From positions 412,428-476,427 of the forward strand of contig NZ_JABAIJ010000004.1 in assembly GCF_012641435.1 (NCBI RefSeq): DNA of 64,000 nucleotides, in the 5' to 3' direction. Numbering within the stretch: position 1 is the first letter of the stretch; the number at the start of each line of letters is the position of its first letter. The notes under the pieces are model-generated. The model made no database searches and had not been told where the DNA came from. It saw only the letters and a list, made by a program, of their open reading frames with translations. Below, one piece after another: positions 9,199 to 18,617 of this stretch. The translations under genes and the position numbers were made by a program. The stretch is from Rhizobium sp. P38BS-XIX (GTDB taxonomy: Bacteria; Pseudomonadota; Alphaproteobacteria; Rhizobiales; Rhizobiaceae).

Positions 9199-10254
9199 TC
9201 ATCCTGCGCGCTGCAGCATACCGAAGAGATCGCGGGGATCGTCGGGATCGGCGATGATGTCGAGTTTCTGATAGTAGTCGGTGCCGGCAAGTTTTTCACG
9301 AACGTACCGCAAGGCGGAAAAATCCTCGATCGCGAAGCCGACGCTATCGAACAGCGTGATCTGCCCTTCGCTGCGTCTGCCCTGCGTGCGACCGCTGACC
9401 ACCTGCCACAGTTCCGTAACGGGGTAGTCAGCATCCATCTGCTGGATTTCACCCTCGATGCGTGTCTGCGGCGGATATTCGACGAAGGTGTCTGAACGTA
9501 GCAGGATATCTCGATGAAGCTCCGTCTTGCCCGGGCAATCGCCGCCGATGGCGTTGATGTGGACGCCGGCGCCAACCATGTTGTCGGTCAGGATCGTGGC
9601 AAGCTGTTTGTCCGCCGTGCACGTGGTGATGATATCGGCGCTCTCGATCGCGGCCTGTGCCGACGTGCAGGGAACCAGGCGCAGCCCGGATCCCGTCAGG
9701 TTTCGCACGGTCTTTTCCGTCGCCTTCGGGTCGAGATCGTAAAGACGCACTTCTTCGATCCCGAGCACCGCTTTCATCGCCAAGGCCTGGAATTCCGCCT
9801 GTGCACCATTGCCGATCAGCGCCAGACAGCGGGCGTTTGCCGGCGCCAGATGACGCGCGGCCATGGCGGAGGTTGCCGCGGTACGCAACGCCGTCAACAG
9901 CGTCATCTCCGTGAGCAGGACCGGATACCCTGTCGAGACTTCCGCAAGCAGGCCGAAAGCGGTCACCGTCTGCAGCCCCTGCGACATATTCTTCGGGTGG
10001 CCGTTGACATATTTGAAGCTATAGACCGCGCCATCGGAGGTCGGCATCAGCTCGATTACGCCGTCATGGGAATGCGATGCAACGCGCGGTGTCTTGTCGA
10101 AAAGATCCCAGCGACGAAAATCGGCTTCAACGGCATCCGTCAGTTCGACCAGCATGGTTTCGATGCCGACGTGATGCACAAGTCGCATCATGTTCTCGAC
10201 GCTGACGAAAGGGATGAAGGCTTTTTCCGATGGAAGCGGTGCGGGCATTGTCAT
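9199..10254 (-). CDS. ocd: Ornithine cyclodeaminase
   Basis: Converts L-ornithine to L-proline and ammonia with tightly bound NAD. The 351-residue length fits the family. Signatures include SFKYVNGHPKN near residue 80, the TALRTAATSAMAARHLA segment, the Rossmann region ALIGNGAQAEFQALA and NAIGGDCPGKTEL. In Rhizobiaceae these enzymes serve arginine/ornithine or opine catabolism. Its divergent neighbour is an Lrp/AsnC regulator, which fits induction by an amino acid. No arginase or transporter is next to it, so the upstream part of the pathway is elsewhere. Confidence 0.92.
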   Translation of the reverse strand: MTMPAPLPSEKAFIPFVSVENMMRLVHHVGIETMLVELTDAVEADFRRWDLFDKTPRVASHSHDGVIELMPTSDGAVYSFKYVNGHPKNMSQGLQTVTAFGLLAEVSTGYPVLLTEMTLLTALRTAATSAMAARHLAPANARCLALIGNGAQAEFQALAMKAVLGIEEVRLYDLDPKATEKTVRNLTGSGLRLVPCTSAQAAIESADIITTCTADKQLATILTDNMVGAGVHINAIGGDCPGKTELHRDILLRSDTFVEYPPQTRIEGEIQQMDADYPVTELWQVVSGRTQGRRSEGQITLFDSVGFAIEDFSALRYVREKLAGTDYYQKLDIIADPDDPRDLFGMLQRAG

Positions 10255-10389
10255 GTCCTTGATAAGTTTGCTTCCAATAGGGTACCAAGCGGATCGATTG
10301 ACTGAAATCGCAAAACTGTGCCAGTTCCGGTATGTGTTTGTGCAAATTGCTCAGTATTTTTGGCCGAAAAGGCAAAGCCGGAGTTGGTG

Positions 10390-10827
10390 ATGACGCTTGC
10401 GAAATATATTCCCGATGACCTTGATCGACGTATCATCGGCCATCTGCGCGCCGATGGCCGAGCGTCTCTCTCGAAACTGTCGGACGCGCTGGGTGTGGCG
10501 CGCGGCACCGTGCAGAACCGGCTGGATCGTCTGATCGAAACCGGCACGCTTCTCGGGTTCACCGTGCGGGTGCGGGAAGATTACGACGAGCAGACAGTGC
10601 ACGCCGTCATGATGATCGAGGTTATCGGAAAATCGACCACGCAGGTTATTCGCAAGCTGCGTGGTTTGCCGGAGATTTATTCCCTTCACACGACGAACGG
10701 CAATTGGGATCTTGTCGCGAATATCCGCGCCGCCAGCCTTTCGGACTTCGATCGTGTCTTGCGCGAGGTCCGCATGATCGACGGGGTCGCCAACAGCGAA
10801 ACAAGCTTGTTGCTCAGCAGCCTGTAA
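10390..10827 (+). CDS. Lrp/AsnC family regulator, probable regulator of ornithine cyclodeaminase
   Basis: 145 residues: the N-terminal helix-turn-helix (DLDRRIIGHLRADGRASLSKLSDALGV-type segment, residues about 8-55) and a C-terminal RAM domain ending in MIDGVANSETSLLLSSL. The ATG at 10390 has GGAG six bases upstream; the open frame reaches back to 10318 but those residues are not family-like. It is divergent from the ornithine cyclodeaminase gene across 135 bp, the arrangement common for amino-acid catabolic genes controlled by Lrp paralogues. Confidence 0.88.
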   Translation: MTLAKYIPDDLDRRIIGHLRADGRASLSKLSDALGVARGTVQNRLDRLIETGTLLGFTVRVREDYDEQTVHAVMMIEVIGKSTTQVIRKLRGLPEIYSLHTTNGNWDLVANIRAASLSDFDRVLREVRMIDGVANSETSLLLSSL

Positions 10828-10880
10828 CGACCGCGTCGGTGATGTGGCCTCAAATCGAAAACTGCGACTGGCGCTGGTGG

Positions 10881-11138
10881 TTAGCGGCGTTGCGCGCGCA
10901 AGATACGCTTCCAGATGGTGCCGCCGAGATATCGATTGAACACGATGAAATATGCAACGATGAGGGCAAAGAGCAGTAGGGCAGGCGGTCCGTTGAGCTG
11001 GAATCCATCGTCCGTCTTGCCGCCGAAAATCGATGCGATGATGTAGCCGAGAACAAAAAACGCGGTCAGGAAGTCAAAAATCGCGGCGAGGATGATGCGC
11101 CATGTCGCTGGCTGATTTTGGATATTCGTATCGGGCAT
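10881..11138 (-). CDS. Small RDD-like membrane protein
   Basis: 85 residues with two hydrophobic helices, about residues 13-38 and 52-72. The layout WRIILAAIFDF ... FNRYLGGTIWKRILRAQRR resembles the RDD family (Arg and Asp in the first helix, GGT-x-x-KR after the last), though it is shorter than usual. Function is unknown; some RDD proteins act as ion or small-molecule channels. It is convergent with the Lrp gene at 10390. Confidence 0.65.
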   Translation of the reverse strand: MPDTNIQNQPATWRIILAAIFDFLTAFFVLGYIIASIFGGKTDDGFQLNGPPALLLFALIVAYFIVFNRYLGGTIWKRILRAQRR

Positions 11139-11399
11139 TGCTGGTCCAATCGTCAGTGAACTGTGGAATATATCGGCTGGTATGCGCGACCTTTAGCCGG
11201 CAGATGGAGCGACCGATACTCGTGTACCTGCGCCATTTGTCAATTCCGCTGGCAACCATCCTGACTGAATAGGTGAGGATTGCTGCCAACCATTATTGGG
11301 CGCTTCGGCGCGATCGGCGCTTTGGCGTGCTTCAATGACGATCGAATCCGTGGGCCACGGCGTCGCTTGAAAACTGATGGCTTGTTGCTATGATTTCGC

Positions 11400-11747
11400 A
11401 TGGAATTTACTTTGCTCGCCCACGCCCTTGCCTGGACCGTGCTCGGTCTGATCGTGCTGACCACCGTCGTGCCGGTCAGGGCGAAATATCCGTTGATGGC
11501 GATGGCGAACATCGACAGCGTGGTGCCGTTCGGGCTTTTGGGCTTTCTCTTCGTTATGGCCTATCCGGAAGATCGACGTATTACCGCATTGGTGTGCATC
11601 GTCGCTGCCGCCGCGAGCGAGTCCCTTGCCCTGATCCTGCCGGAGAAATGTCTGCGGATAGAAAGGGCTATCTTGAAAGTGCTGGCGACGGTCGGAGGCC
11701 TGCTTTTAGGCGCGCTGTTCATGGAGTGCACGCTGCAGGCTTGGTAA
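11400..11747 (+). CDS. Small membrane protein, VanZ-like in layout
   Basis: 115 residues with four predicted hydrophobic stretches (about residues 7-24, 42-54, 62-80, 89-110) and short charged loops (VRAKYP, YPEDRR, EKCLRIER). The general layout resembles short VanZ-like proteins but I cannot confirm the family. It stands alone; no operon partner is within 80 bp on the same strand. Function unknown. Confidence 0.55.
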   Translation: MEFTLLAHALAWTVLGLIVLTTVVPVRAKYPLMAMANIDSVVPFGLLGFLFVMAYPEDRRITALVCIVAAAASESLALILPEKCLRIERAILKVLATVGGLLLGALFMECTLQAW

Positions 11748-11829
11748 TAGCCTTTGCGGGCGAAAGACAAGACCGTATCTCGTCACTGCGCCTCAGCCAA
11801 GGGCGCAGTTCCCTATCTTCCATATACAA

Positions 11830-12585
11830 CTATCGATCAGACGGCTCACCGTTATGGCTCTCAAGCCGGTACCGATGGCCGGGATAAATAAGCCGCGCGG
11901 TCGAAACGACGCCGCGCGCGGACCATGTACGCCGCCGGATCGTCAGGCAAGGTTCCGTCTTCAGGATCGTTAAAAGCTTGCATTCCCAGGCTTGTGGCAT
12001 AACGGCCTCAACGACATGTTCGGAGCCGCTCAGCGGGGCGACTTCGGAAAGATAGGCGTTGGGCGTCATGCGGGAAAAGTCCTGAGCCAGATAGTCCGGG
12101 GCGGCGTCAGGATGGACGTGGCGGTCTTCGATTTGGACCGGGACCCCGTTCTCGCTGTGCACGATCAGCGAGTGAAATGCCGGTGATCCGATGTCCAGTC
12201 CAAGGGCGTCGGCCACATCCGGAGAGGCCGCCTCTTGGGCCAGAACGATCACGGTTGCCTGATGAGAATGGCCGCGTTCCGCTATTTCTTCGGCGATATT
12301 GCGCACTTCGAACAGCGCGGAGGCACCCTTGCGTTCGGCGACAAAGGAGCCAACGCCCTGAATGCGGACGAGTTCGCCTTCGTTGGCCAGTTCACGTAGC
12401 GCGCGATTGGCCGTCATCTTGCTGACGCCAAGTTCGGTGACGAGTTCGTTTTCGGAGGGGACGCGATATTTCGGAGGCCACTCGCCGCTATGGATGCGAT
12501 CGAGTATCATCTGCTTTACTCCGGCATAGAGAGGCGAGCCGTCGTTTTCCGCCAGTTCGCGTTTCATCTCGCCGGAGCGCTTCAT
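11830..12585 (-). CDS. HutC-like GntR-family repressor
   Basis: 251 residues: a GntR winged helix (SPLYAGVKQMILDRIHSGEWPP, VPSENELVTELGVSKMTANRALRELANEGELVRIQGVGSFVA) followed by a UTRA ligand-binding domain. This composition is that of HutC, which represses histidine utilisation genes and is released by urocanate. Here it faces an operon with an unusual ammonia-lyase homologue instead of a full hut operon, so the effector is more likely the product of that lyase. Two starts are possible (12585, 12567). Divergent from the binding-protein gene at 12779 across 193 bp. Confidence 0.85.
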   Translation of the reverse strand: MKRSGEMKRELAENDGSPLYAGVKQMILDRIHSGEWPPKYRVPSENELVTELGVSKMTANRALRELANEGELVRIQGVGSFVAERKGASALFEVRNIAEEIAERGHSHQATVIVLAQEAASPDVADALGLDIGSPAFHSLIVHSENGVPVQIEDRHVHPDAAPDYLAQDFSRMTPNAYLSEVAPLSGSEHVVEAVMPQAWECKLLTILKTEPCLTIRRRTWSARGVVSTARLIYPGHRYRLESHNGEPSDR

Positions 12586-12778
12586 TGCCTATTCCCTTTG
12601 CACGAGGTGAATCTGCCTCGAAAACAACTTTCCCACTTGCATATCATAAATTATCTCATATGGTACCCTATACAACCTCGCAATCAATCCTAAAAATAAA
12701 TTGGGAAAGCGGGCAAGCCGGCGAAGATCGGTAGGAAGTGCTGCAAGGCCTGTTTCAACCTCAGAGGAGCTCTACACG
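12586..12778. promoter_or_regulatory. Divergent control region of the HutC-like gene and the transport/lyase operon
   Basis: An A+T-rich stretch at 12636-12690 stands out in this G+C-rich window. It contains CATAT at 12640-12644 mirrored by ATATG at 12658-12662, and the partly symmetrical GGTACCCTATACAACC at 12662-12677, which is a plausible GntR/HutC site. AGAGGAGC at 12762-12769 is the ribosome site of the binding-protein gene. Confidence 0.45.
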
Positions 12779-13618
12779 ATGAAATTCAGTGCAATTCTCT
12801 TGTCAGGCGTCATGGCTGCCGCCGCGTTTGCGGCTCCGGCTGTTGCCAAGGACTGGAAGACGGCGACCATCACCCTGGAAGGTGCCTACGCCCCCTGGAA
12901 CATGACGAATGCCGACGGTTCGCTCGGCGGTTTCGAGCCGGAACTTGCCAAGGTTCTGTGCGAACGCGCCAAGATCGACTGCAAGCTCGTTGCGTCCGAT
13001 TGGGATGGCATGATTCCGGCGCTGAACGCCGGCAAGTTCGATGTCATCATGGACGCCCTGTCGATCACCGACGAGCGCAAGCAGGTCATCGGCTTCACCA
13101 TTCCTTACGCTGCGACCCCGGCTGCTTTCGCAACCGCCAAGGATAGCCCGCTTGCCAACGCTGCAGGCACCGGCGCCACGATCAAGATGACGCCTGGCCA
13201 GACCGGCGTGAAGGAGATCGACACGCTCAAGGAAGCATTCAAGGGCAAGACGATCGGCATTCAGGCCGCAACGGTCTATGCCAAGTTCATCTATGACAAT
13301 TTCGGCTCGGTTGCCACGATCCGCGAATACAAGACCGGCGCCGATCGCGATCTCGACCTGCAGAACGGCCGTATCGATCTCGGCTTCGATGATGCCGTCT
13401 ATTTCATGAACGCCTTTGCCAGCGCCAACGACTCGCTTGCCTTCACCGGCCCGGAAATCGTCGGCTCCATCTGGGGTGAAGGCGAAGGTCTCGGCATCCG
13501 CAAGGCGGACACGGATCTGCGCGACAAGCTCAACGAGGCGATCAAGTCCGCGCTGGCCGACGGCACCGTCAAGACTCTGTCGATGAAGTGGTTCAAGGTC
13601 GACGTCAGCCCGCAATGA
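12779..13618 (+). CDS. Periplasmic amino-acid/opine-type binding protein (family 3)
   Basis: 279 residues with a Sec signal peptide (residues 1-23, cleavage near PAVA-KD) and a family 3 extracellular solute-binding domain. DWDGMIPALNAGKFDVIMDALSIT-type residues about 75-98 and PYAATPAAF are shared with HisJ, ArgT, NocT and OccT, which bind basic amino acids or opines. ATG 12779 has AGAGGAGC 9 bases upstream. First gene of a six-gene operon (binding protein, two permeases, ATPase, lyase homologue, flavin oxidase). A hairpin after its stop probably lets this gene be expressed above the rest. The ligand is likely histidine-like or N-methylated, by inference. Confidence 0.9.
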   Translation: MKFSAILLSGVMAAAAFAAPAVAKDWKTATITLEGAYAPWNMTNADGSLGGFEPELAKVLCERAKIDCKLVASDWDGMIPALNAGKFDVIMDALSITDERKQVIGFTIPYAATPAAFATAKDSPLANAAGTGATIKMTPGQTGVKEIDTLKEAFKGKTIGIQAATVYAKFIYDNFGSVATIREYKTGADRDLDLQNGRIDLGFDDAVYFMNAFASANDSLAFTGPEIVGSIWGEGEGLGIRKADTDLRDKLNEAIKSALADGTVKTLSMKWFKVDVSPQ

Positions 13619-13649
13619 TCGGGTCGGCCTTCGGGCCGTTCAATTCGGT

Positions 13650-13669
13650 CTCCGGCTTTGCTGCCGGAG
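13650..13669 (+). other. Intercistronic hairpin after the binding-protein gene
   Basis: CTCCGGC-TTTGCT-GCCGGAG is a perfect 7-bp stem in the 101-bp gap between the binding-protein and permease genes, with no T-run. Such hairpins commonly stabilise the upstream message or attenuate transcription into the permease genes. Confidence 0.5.
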
Positions 13670-13719
13670 GCCGTATGATATCCTGACGCCTGAAACTGCC
13701 ACGGACGGGGATTGGATCT

Positions 13720-14445
13720 ATGGCAACCTTGCAATTGCTGGGCTTCGGCTCGAACGGGTGGGGCGCGCTGCTGCTTGTCGCCGCCCTGATGACGCTTGCC
13801 GTCACCGCGACGGCTTTGGCCATCGGCGCCGTTCTCGGCGCGATCATCGCTTTCGCCAAGCTTTCCGGAAGCCTCGTGCTGAAGACGATCGGCAACATCT
13901 ACACGACCGTCTTTCGTGGCATCCCCGAACTCCTGATCATCTATCTGATCTATTTCGGTGGCTCGTCGGCCGTGACGTCCATCGGCAAATGGTTCGGCTA
14001 CGAGGGTTTCCTCGGTCTGCCATCTTTTGCCGCCGGTGCGCTTGCCGTGGGCATTATTTCCGGCGCCTATCAGGCGGAAGTGTTCCGCGGCGCCTATCTT
14101 GCAATCTCCAAGGGTGAGTTGGAGGCTGCCTCCGCGATTGGCATGAATCGTGGCCTTCGCCTGCGACGGATCATCATGCCGCAGGTCGTCCGCTACGCTA
14201 TTCCCGGTCTCGGCAATGTCTGGCAGCTCAGTCTCAAGGATTCGGCCTTGATCTCGGTAACGGGCCTTGCCGAACTGATGCGGACCAGCCAGGTGGCCGC
14301 AGGCTCTACCCGTCAATACTTCCTTTTCTTCATCGTCGGTGGCTTGCTGTACCTGATCCTGACAAGCCTGTCGGATCGCATCTTCAATCGGGCGGAACGC
14401 CGCGCCAATCGAAGCATGCCGGCCTCGACGATCGGCCAGGCTTGA
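13720..14445 (+). CDS. ABC transporter permease, HisQ-like
   Basis: 241-residue inner-membrane permease of the His/Glu/Gln/Arg/opine class with about five helices. The cytoplasmic EAA loop is present as AISKGELEAASAIGMNRGLRLRRIIMPQ (about residues 128-155), which contacts the ATPase. It follows the binding protein and precedes the HisM-like gene by 10 bp; the two permeases would form a heterodimer. Confidence 0.93.
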   Translation: MATLQLLGFGSNGWGALLLVAALMTLAVTATALAIGAVLGAIIAFAKLSGSLVLKTIGNIYTTVFRGIPELLIIYLIYFGGSSAVTSIGKWFGYEGFLGLPSFAAGALAVGIISGAYQAEVFRGAYLAISKGELEAASAIGMNRGLRLRRIIMPQVVRYAIPGLGNVWQLSLKDSALISVTGLAELMRTSQVAAGSTRQYFLFFIVGGLLYLILTSLSDRIFNRAERRANRSMPASTIGQA

Positions 14446-14455
14446 GGAGGGCGAT

Positions 14456-15160
14456 ATGGATTTCGATTTCCTTTCGAGCACGATGGTCACGCTTCTGAAG
14501 GCCGTGCCGACCACGCTTCTGCTGTTCTTCCTGTCGATCTTCTTTGGCGGGCTTCTCGCGCTGGTCATTGTCGCGATGCGCGTCAGCGGCAATCCGATCC
14601 TGTCCGGATTTGCAAAAGGCTATATTTTCGTCTTCCGCGGCTCGCCGCTGCTGATCCAGATGTTCCTGGTCTTTTACGGATTGGCGCAGTTCTCCATCAT
14701 CCGTTATTCGTTCCTCTGGCCGTTTCTGCGCGAGCCGGTCGTCTGTGCGATCCTGTCGCTGGCGCTCTGCACCGCGGGTTACTCGGCCGAAATCTTCCGC
14801 GGCGGCATTCGTGCCGTTTCGCCTAAGGAGATCGAGGCTGCGCGCTCCATCGGCATGTCTCGCTTCCTGCTCGTTCGGCGCATCATTGCCCCGATCGCCT
14901 TCCGGCACGCTTTGCCCGCCTATTCGACAGAGATCGTGTTGATGATGAAGTCGACGGCGCTTGCGAGCCTCGTCACCGTCTGGGAAGTGACCGGGGTCGC
15001 GCAGCGTCTGATCTCACAGACCTACCGCACTATGGAAGTCTTCCTTTGTGCCGCGATCATTTACCTCGTGCTGAATTTCGTCATTCTGCAGGCCATGACC
15101 CTGCTGGAATATTCCTTGTCCCGACATCGCCGCGCCATTCCGCCGGCGCTGAAGGCCTAG
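14456..15160 (+). CDS. ABC transporter permease, HisM-like
   Basis: 234-residue permease, partner of the preceding gene. It has a GAGGAGGG ribosome site, about five helices, the class motif [11 protein letters not shown] near residue 62 and the EAA loop [24 protein letters not shown] (about residues 121-144). HisM-type permeases carry this shorter sequence. It lies 22 bp upstream of the ATPase gene. Confidence 0.93.
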   Translation: MDFDFLSSTMVTLLKAVPTTLLLFFLSIFFGGLLALVIVAMRVSGNPILSGFAKGYIFVFRGSPLLIQMFLVFYGLAQFSIIRYSFLWPFLREPVVCAILSLALCTAGYSAEIFRGGIRAVSPKEIEAARSIGMSRFLLVRRIIAPIAFRHALPAYSTEIVLMMKSTALASLVTVWEVTGVAQRLISQTYRTMEVFLCAAIIYLVLNFVILQAMTLLEYSLSRHRRAIPPALKA

Positions 15161-15182
15161 AGCTTACTGGAGCAGGCAAATC

Positions 15183-15959
15183 ATGCCAGATGTAAACCGA
15201 CTTTCCGTCCGCAACATCCGCAAAAGCTTCGGCACCCATGAGGTCTTGCGCGGCATTTCCCTTGACGCTCACGATGGTGATGTAATTTCGCTTCTCGGTG
15301 CTTCCGGCTCGGGCAAATCGACCTTCCTTCGCTGTATCAATCTGCTCGAAATCGCTAGCGATGGCGAGATATGGGTCGATGGCGAGCAGATCCGCATGAT
15401 CCACAAAAACGGCAAAAGCCGCCCGGCAAGCCACAAGCAGGTGGACCATATCCGCTCCGAGCTCGGCATGGTGTTCCAGAGCTTCAATCTCTGGTCCCAC
15501 ATGACGATCCTGCAGAACGTCATCGAGGGCCCCGTGCATGTCCTGAAGCGCCCGCGCTCGGAATGCATTGCCGAGGCCGAAGCGCTGCTTGAAAAGGTCG
15601 GCATTGCCGATAAGCGTCATGCCTATCCCGCCCATCTTTCCGGCGGTCAGCAGCAGCGTGCGGCAATCGCCCGTGCGCTCGCCATGAAGCCGAAGGTGAT
15701 GCTGTTTGACGAACCGACCTCGGCGCTCGATCCTGAACTTGTCGGCGAAGTGCTGCGCGTCATGCGCGCCCTTGCCGAGGAAGGCATGACGATGCTCGTC
15801 GTCACCCACGAGATGAGCTTTGCCCGCAACGTCTCAAACCGCGTCGTCTTCATGAAGGAAGGTCTCGTCGAAAGCACCGGCACGCCGGATGAGATGTTTG
15901 GCGGCGGCGCATCGCCGGCCTTCCGTCAGTTCATCGGTCATTTCGGAAGCGGGCAATGA
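15183..15959 (+). CDS. ABC transporter ATPase, HisP-like
   Basis: 258-residue ATPase of polar amino acid importers. Walker A is GASGSGKST (about residues 34-42), the signature LSGGQQQR precedes Walker [15 protein letters not shown], and the H-loop is VVTHEM. The stretch [18 protein letters not shown] after Walker A is the insertion characteristic of HisP/OccP relatives. Its stop overlaps the lyase-homologue start by four bases (ATGA), so import and catabolism are translated as one unit. Confidence 0.94.
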   Translation: MPDVNRLSVRNIRKSFGTHEVLRGISLDAHDGDVISLLGASGSGKSTFLRCINLLEIASDGEIWVDGEQIRMIHKNGKSRPASHKQVDHIRSELGMVFQSFNLWSHMTILQNVIEGPVHVLKRPRSECIAEAEALLEKVGIADKRHAYPAHLSGGQQQRAAIARALAMKPKVMLFDEPTSALDPELVGEVLRVMRALAEEGMTMLVVTHEMSFARNVSNRVVFMKEGLVESTGTPDEMFGGGASPAFRQFIGHFGSGQ

Positions 15960-17461
15960 CCATTACTATCGATCAGGCTCTCTCCTGGCGCGATGTCGCG
16001 CGCGTCGGTGGCGGCGAAGCTTTGTCTCTCTCGGACGCTGCCTGGGAACGAGTTGCCAAGGCAAGCCGCATCGTTGAGCGTATCGTTGAAACCGGTGTGC
16101 GGGCCTATGGCATCAACACCGGTGTTGGCGCCCTCTCCGATACGGTTGTCGATCGCGATTCTCAGAGCCGGTTGTCACGCAACATCATTCTCAGCCATGC
16201 TTGCGGCGTCGGCCCCTTGTTGCCGTCTCGCGAGGTGCGCTCCATCATTGCGGCGCAGATCGCCAATTTCTCGCACGGTTATTCCGGCGTGCGGCCTGAA
16301 ATCATCCGGCACCTGGCCGCGTTTCTCGAGCATGACTGCATTCCCGAGGTCCCGTCCAAAGGTTCCGCCGGCTATCTCACGCATAACGCCCACACCGCGC
16401 TCGTCCTGATCGGTGAAGGCAGGGCTGTCGTGAAGGGTAAATCCATGGGCGGCGCAGAGGCACTTGCCTCGATCGGCTTGAGCCCCCTGGTGCTGGGTGC
16501 CAAGGAAGGTCTGAGCCTTGTGAATGGTACGGCCTGCGCCACCGGATTGTCTGCGCTCGCCCTCTCTCGCGCCGAACGTCTGATGGATTGGGCTGATGCC
16601 ATCGCGGCCCTCACGCTGGAGGCCGTTGGCTGCCAGATGGCGGCATTCGATGAGACCGTGCTGTCGCTGCGCCCATCGGCCGGCATAGCCAAGGTCGGCC
16701 GCAGATTGCGCAGCCGTCTGCAGGGCAGTGCTCTCGTTGCCGCGGCCCTTGGTCGGCGCACCCAAGACGCGCTAAGCCTTCGCTCCGTGCCGCATGCGCA
16801 TGGCGCGGCCTGGGACGTCTTCGACCAGACGGCCCGCATCGTCGATCAGGAACTTGCGTCAGTGACGGATAATCCGGCGGTTTCGGGTACGCCGGAACAG
16901 CCGATCGTCTCCTCCGAAGCGCATGCCGTGGCGCCGGCCCTCGGTCAGGCGGCCGACAGCCTGGCGATCGCGATCGCCCAGATTTCCGCCATGAGCGAGC
17001 GTCGCGCCGATCGCCTCGTCAATCCGCTGGTCAGCGGTCTGCCCCCCTTCCTCGCAAGCGACGCGGGCAGTCGCTCCGGCTTCATGATCGCTCAGTATAC
17101 CGCTGCCGCATTGAGCAACGACAACAGGCGCCTTGCCGCTCCGGCATCACTCGACGGCGGCCTGACCTCCGGGCTGCAGGAGGACTTCCTCGCCCATCCG
17201 ACGGCTGCAGCCACGAAGCTTCTGGCGATACTCGACAATGCCGAATACATCCTGGCGATCGAGCTGATGGCGGCCGCGCAAGCGCATGACTTTCTCGTCT
17301 CGCAGGGTGCGCGGGCGTCTGGAACCGAGCGTGTCTATGCCGCAGTTCGTTCGTGTGTTCCGATTTACGGCGACGATCGGCCGCTGAATATGGATATAGA
17401 GACACTCCGGGCGGTGATCGCCACCGTCGCGCCGCCCGCCGAACACGAAACTGGAGCGTAA
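15956..17461 (+). CDS. HAL/PAL-superfamily lyase lacking the MIO-forming Ala-Ser-Gly triad
   Basis: 501 residues, collinear with histidine ammonia-lyase (HutH): AYGINTGVG with Tyr51, [27 protein letters not shown] with Asn190, TDNP, LQEDF with Glu409 and the [12 protein letters not shown] helix. HutH forms its electrophilic MIO group from Ala-Ser-Gly in KGSVGASGDLAPLAH. Here the same site reads [14 protein letters not shown] (residues 135-148), three residues shorter, without ASG and without Asp-Leu-Ala-Pro. The conserved Tyr of QDPYSLR is Leu273, and the GGNFHG loop is SSEAHA. Ergothionase is a known superfamily member that works without MIO on a quaternary-amine substrate. So this enzyme probably eliminates a better leaving group than ammonia, from an imidazole or other aromatic betaine or N-methyl amino acid; that is inference. 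Calling it HutH would be unsafe. Confidence 0.85.
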   Translation: MTITIDQALSWRDVARVGGGEALSLSDAAWERVAKASRIVERIVETGVRAYGINTGVGALSDTVVDRDSQSRLSRNIILSHACGVGPLLPSREVRSIIAAQIANFSHGYSGVRPEIIRHLAAFLEHDCIPEVPSKGSAGYLTHNAHTALVLIGEGRAVVKGKSMGGAEALASIGLSPLVLGAKEGLSLVNGTACATGLSALALSRAERLMDWADAIAALTLEAVGCQMAAFDETVLSLRPSAGIAKVGRRLRSRLQGSALVAAALGRRTQDALSLRSVPHAHGAAWDVFDQTARIVDQELASVTDNPAVSGTPEQPIVSSEAHAVAPALGQAADSLAIAIAQISAMSERRADRLVNPLVSGLPPFLASDAGSRSGFMIAQYTAAALSNDNRRLAAPASLDGGLTSGLQEDFLAHPTAAATKLLAILDNAEYILAIELMAAAQAHDFLVSQGARASGTERVYAAVRSCVPIYGDDRPLNMDIETLRAVIATVAPPAEHETGA

Positions 17462-17462
17462 C

Positions 17463-18611
17463 ATGTCTGCGGAATTCGACGTAGCCGTCATAGGCCTCGG
17501 CGCGATGGGAAGCGCGGCATTGTCTTTTGCCGCGGCACGCGGCGCAAAAGCGATCGGGATCGAGGCACATTTCCCCGCGCACGCGCTGAGCTCTTCGCAT
17601 GGCGATAGCCGCCTCATCCGCCTCGGGTATTTCGAAGATCCGTCCTACGTTCCTTTGCTGCAGCGCGCGTACCACAATTGGCGCTCGCTGGAGGCGCGGT
17701 TGCGCGCCGAGATCCTGACAGTCACCGGCGTCCTACAGATCGGAGCGCCGGATAGCAAGATCGTCAGCGGTACGCGCGCTTCTTGCAACATGCATGGCCT
17801 GCCGCATGAGATACTTGACCGCGATGCCATGAAGCGCCGCTTTCCAGCGTTTGCGCTGGAGGAAGACGAGGTCGGCTTGCTCGATCCGCAGGGCGGCTAT
17901 GTGCGCCCGGAAGCGGCGATCATGGGCTACCTGAAGCTTGCGGCGGAGGATGGTGCGGTACTGCATTTCGGCGAACGCGTTGTCTCGATCGAGCCCGACG
18001 ATAAGGGCGTGACGGTCGTTTCCTCAACGGGACGATATCGCGCCCGCAAGGTGATCGTCGCAACCGGCGCATGGATTGCCGAGCTTGTGCCGCAGCTGAA
18101 GGCGCACGCGCAGCCGATTAGACAGGTCGTCGCCTGGTATCAACCGAAGGACGGTTTCGTCGCCGAGCCGCAGCGCATGCCTTGCTTCCTGCGTGATGAA
18201 GGTGCCGAGGGTTCCTATTTCGGTTTCCCGGCGATCGGTATCGACGGCGTGAAGATCGGTCGTCATGCCCATTTCCGCGAACCAATCGACCCGACAAAAC
18301 CGAACCCGCCGGTCAACGCCGGCGATACAGATCTGCTCGACAGCTTCGCCGCCAAGCGTTTGCCGAATGCGGCGTCATATCGCGTCCGGGCGACGACCTG
18401 CCGCTACACCATGCTGCCGAGCGAGGATTTCCTCATCGATCGCGTGCCCGGACAATCGGATATCGTCGTTGCTTCCGCTTGCTCGGGCCATGGCTTCAAG
18501 TTTACGAGCGTCGTCGGCGAGATCCTTGCGGATCTGGCGCTGGATGGTGCCAGCGCTTTGCCGACAGCCTTGTTTTCCTTTGAGAGACATTTCGGCAGCA
18601 CGCCGGCCTAG
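17463..18611 (+). CDS. Monomeric sarcosine/N-methyltryptophan oxidase-family flavoenzyme
   Basis: 382 residues, FAD-dependent oxidase that removes N-methyl groups as formaldehyde with H2O2 production. The Rossmann motif is IGLGAMGS (residues 10-17). SSSHGDSRLIRLGYFEDPSYVPL is the family signature, Lys264 in DGVKIG matches the O2-activating lysine, and Cys313 in TTCRYTMLPSEDF matches the covalent-FAD cysteine. It starts one base after the lyase stop, so both act in one pathway, probably catabolism of an N-methylated amino acid or of the amine released from it. Last gene of the operon. Confidence 0.88.
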   Translation: MSAEFDVAVIGLGAMGSAALSFAAARGAKAIGIEAHFPAHALSSSHGDSRLIRLGYFEDPSYVPLLQRAYHNWRSLEARLRAEILTVTGVLQIGAPDSKIVSGTRASCNMHGLPHEILDRDAMKRRFPAFALEEDEVGLLDPQGGYVRPEAAIMGYLKLAAEDGAVLHFGERVVSIEPDDKGVTVVSSTGRYRARKVIVATGAWIAELVPQLKAHAQPIRQVVAWYQPKDGFVAEPQRMPCFLRDEGAEGSYFGFPAIGIDGVKIGRHAHFREPIDPTKPNPPVNAGDTDLLDSFAAKRLPNAASYRVRATTCRYTMLPSEDFLIDRVPGQSDIVVASACSGHGFKFTSVVGEILADLALDGASALPTALFSFERHFGSTPA

Positions 18612-18617
18612 GCTGCT

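Noticed and set aside
15956..17461. Plain assignment as HutH histidine ammonia-lyase
   Set aside because: The MIO-forming Ala-Ser-Gly is missing and no hutU or hutI genes are beside it.
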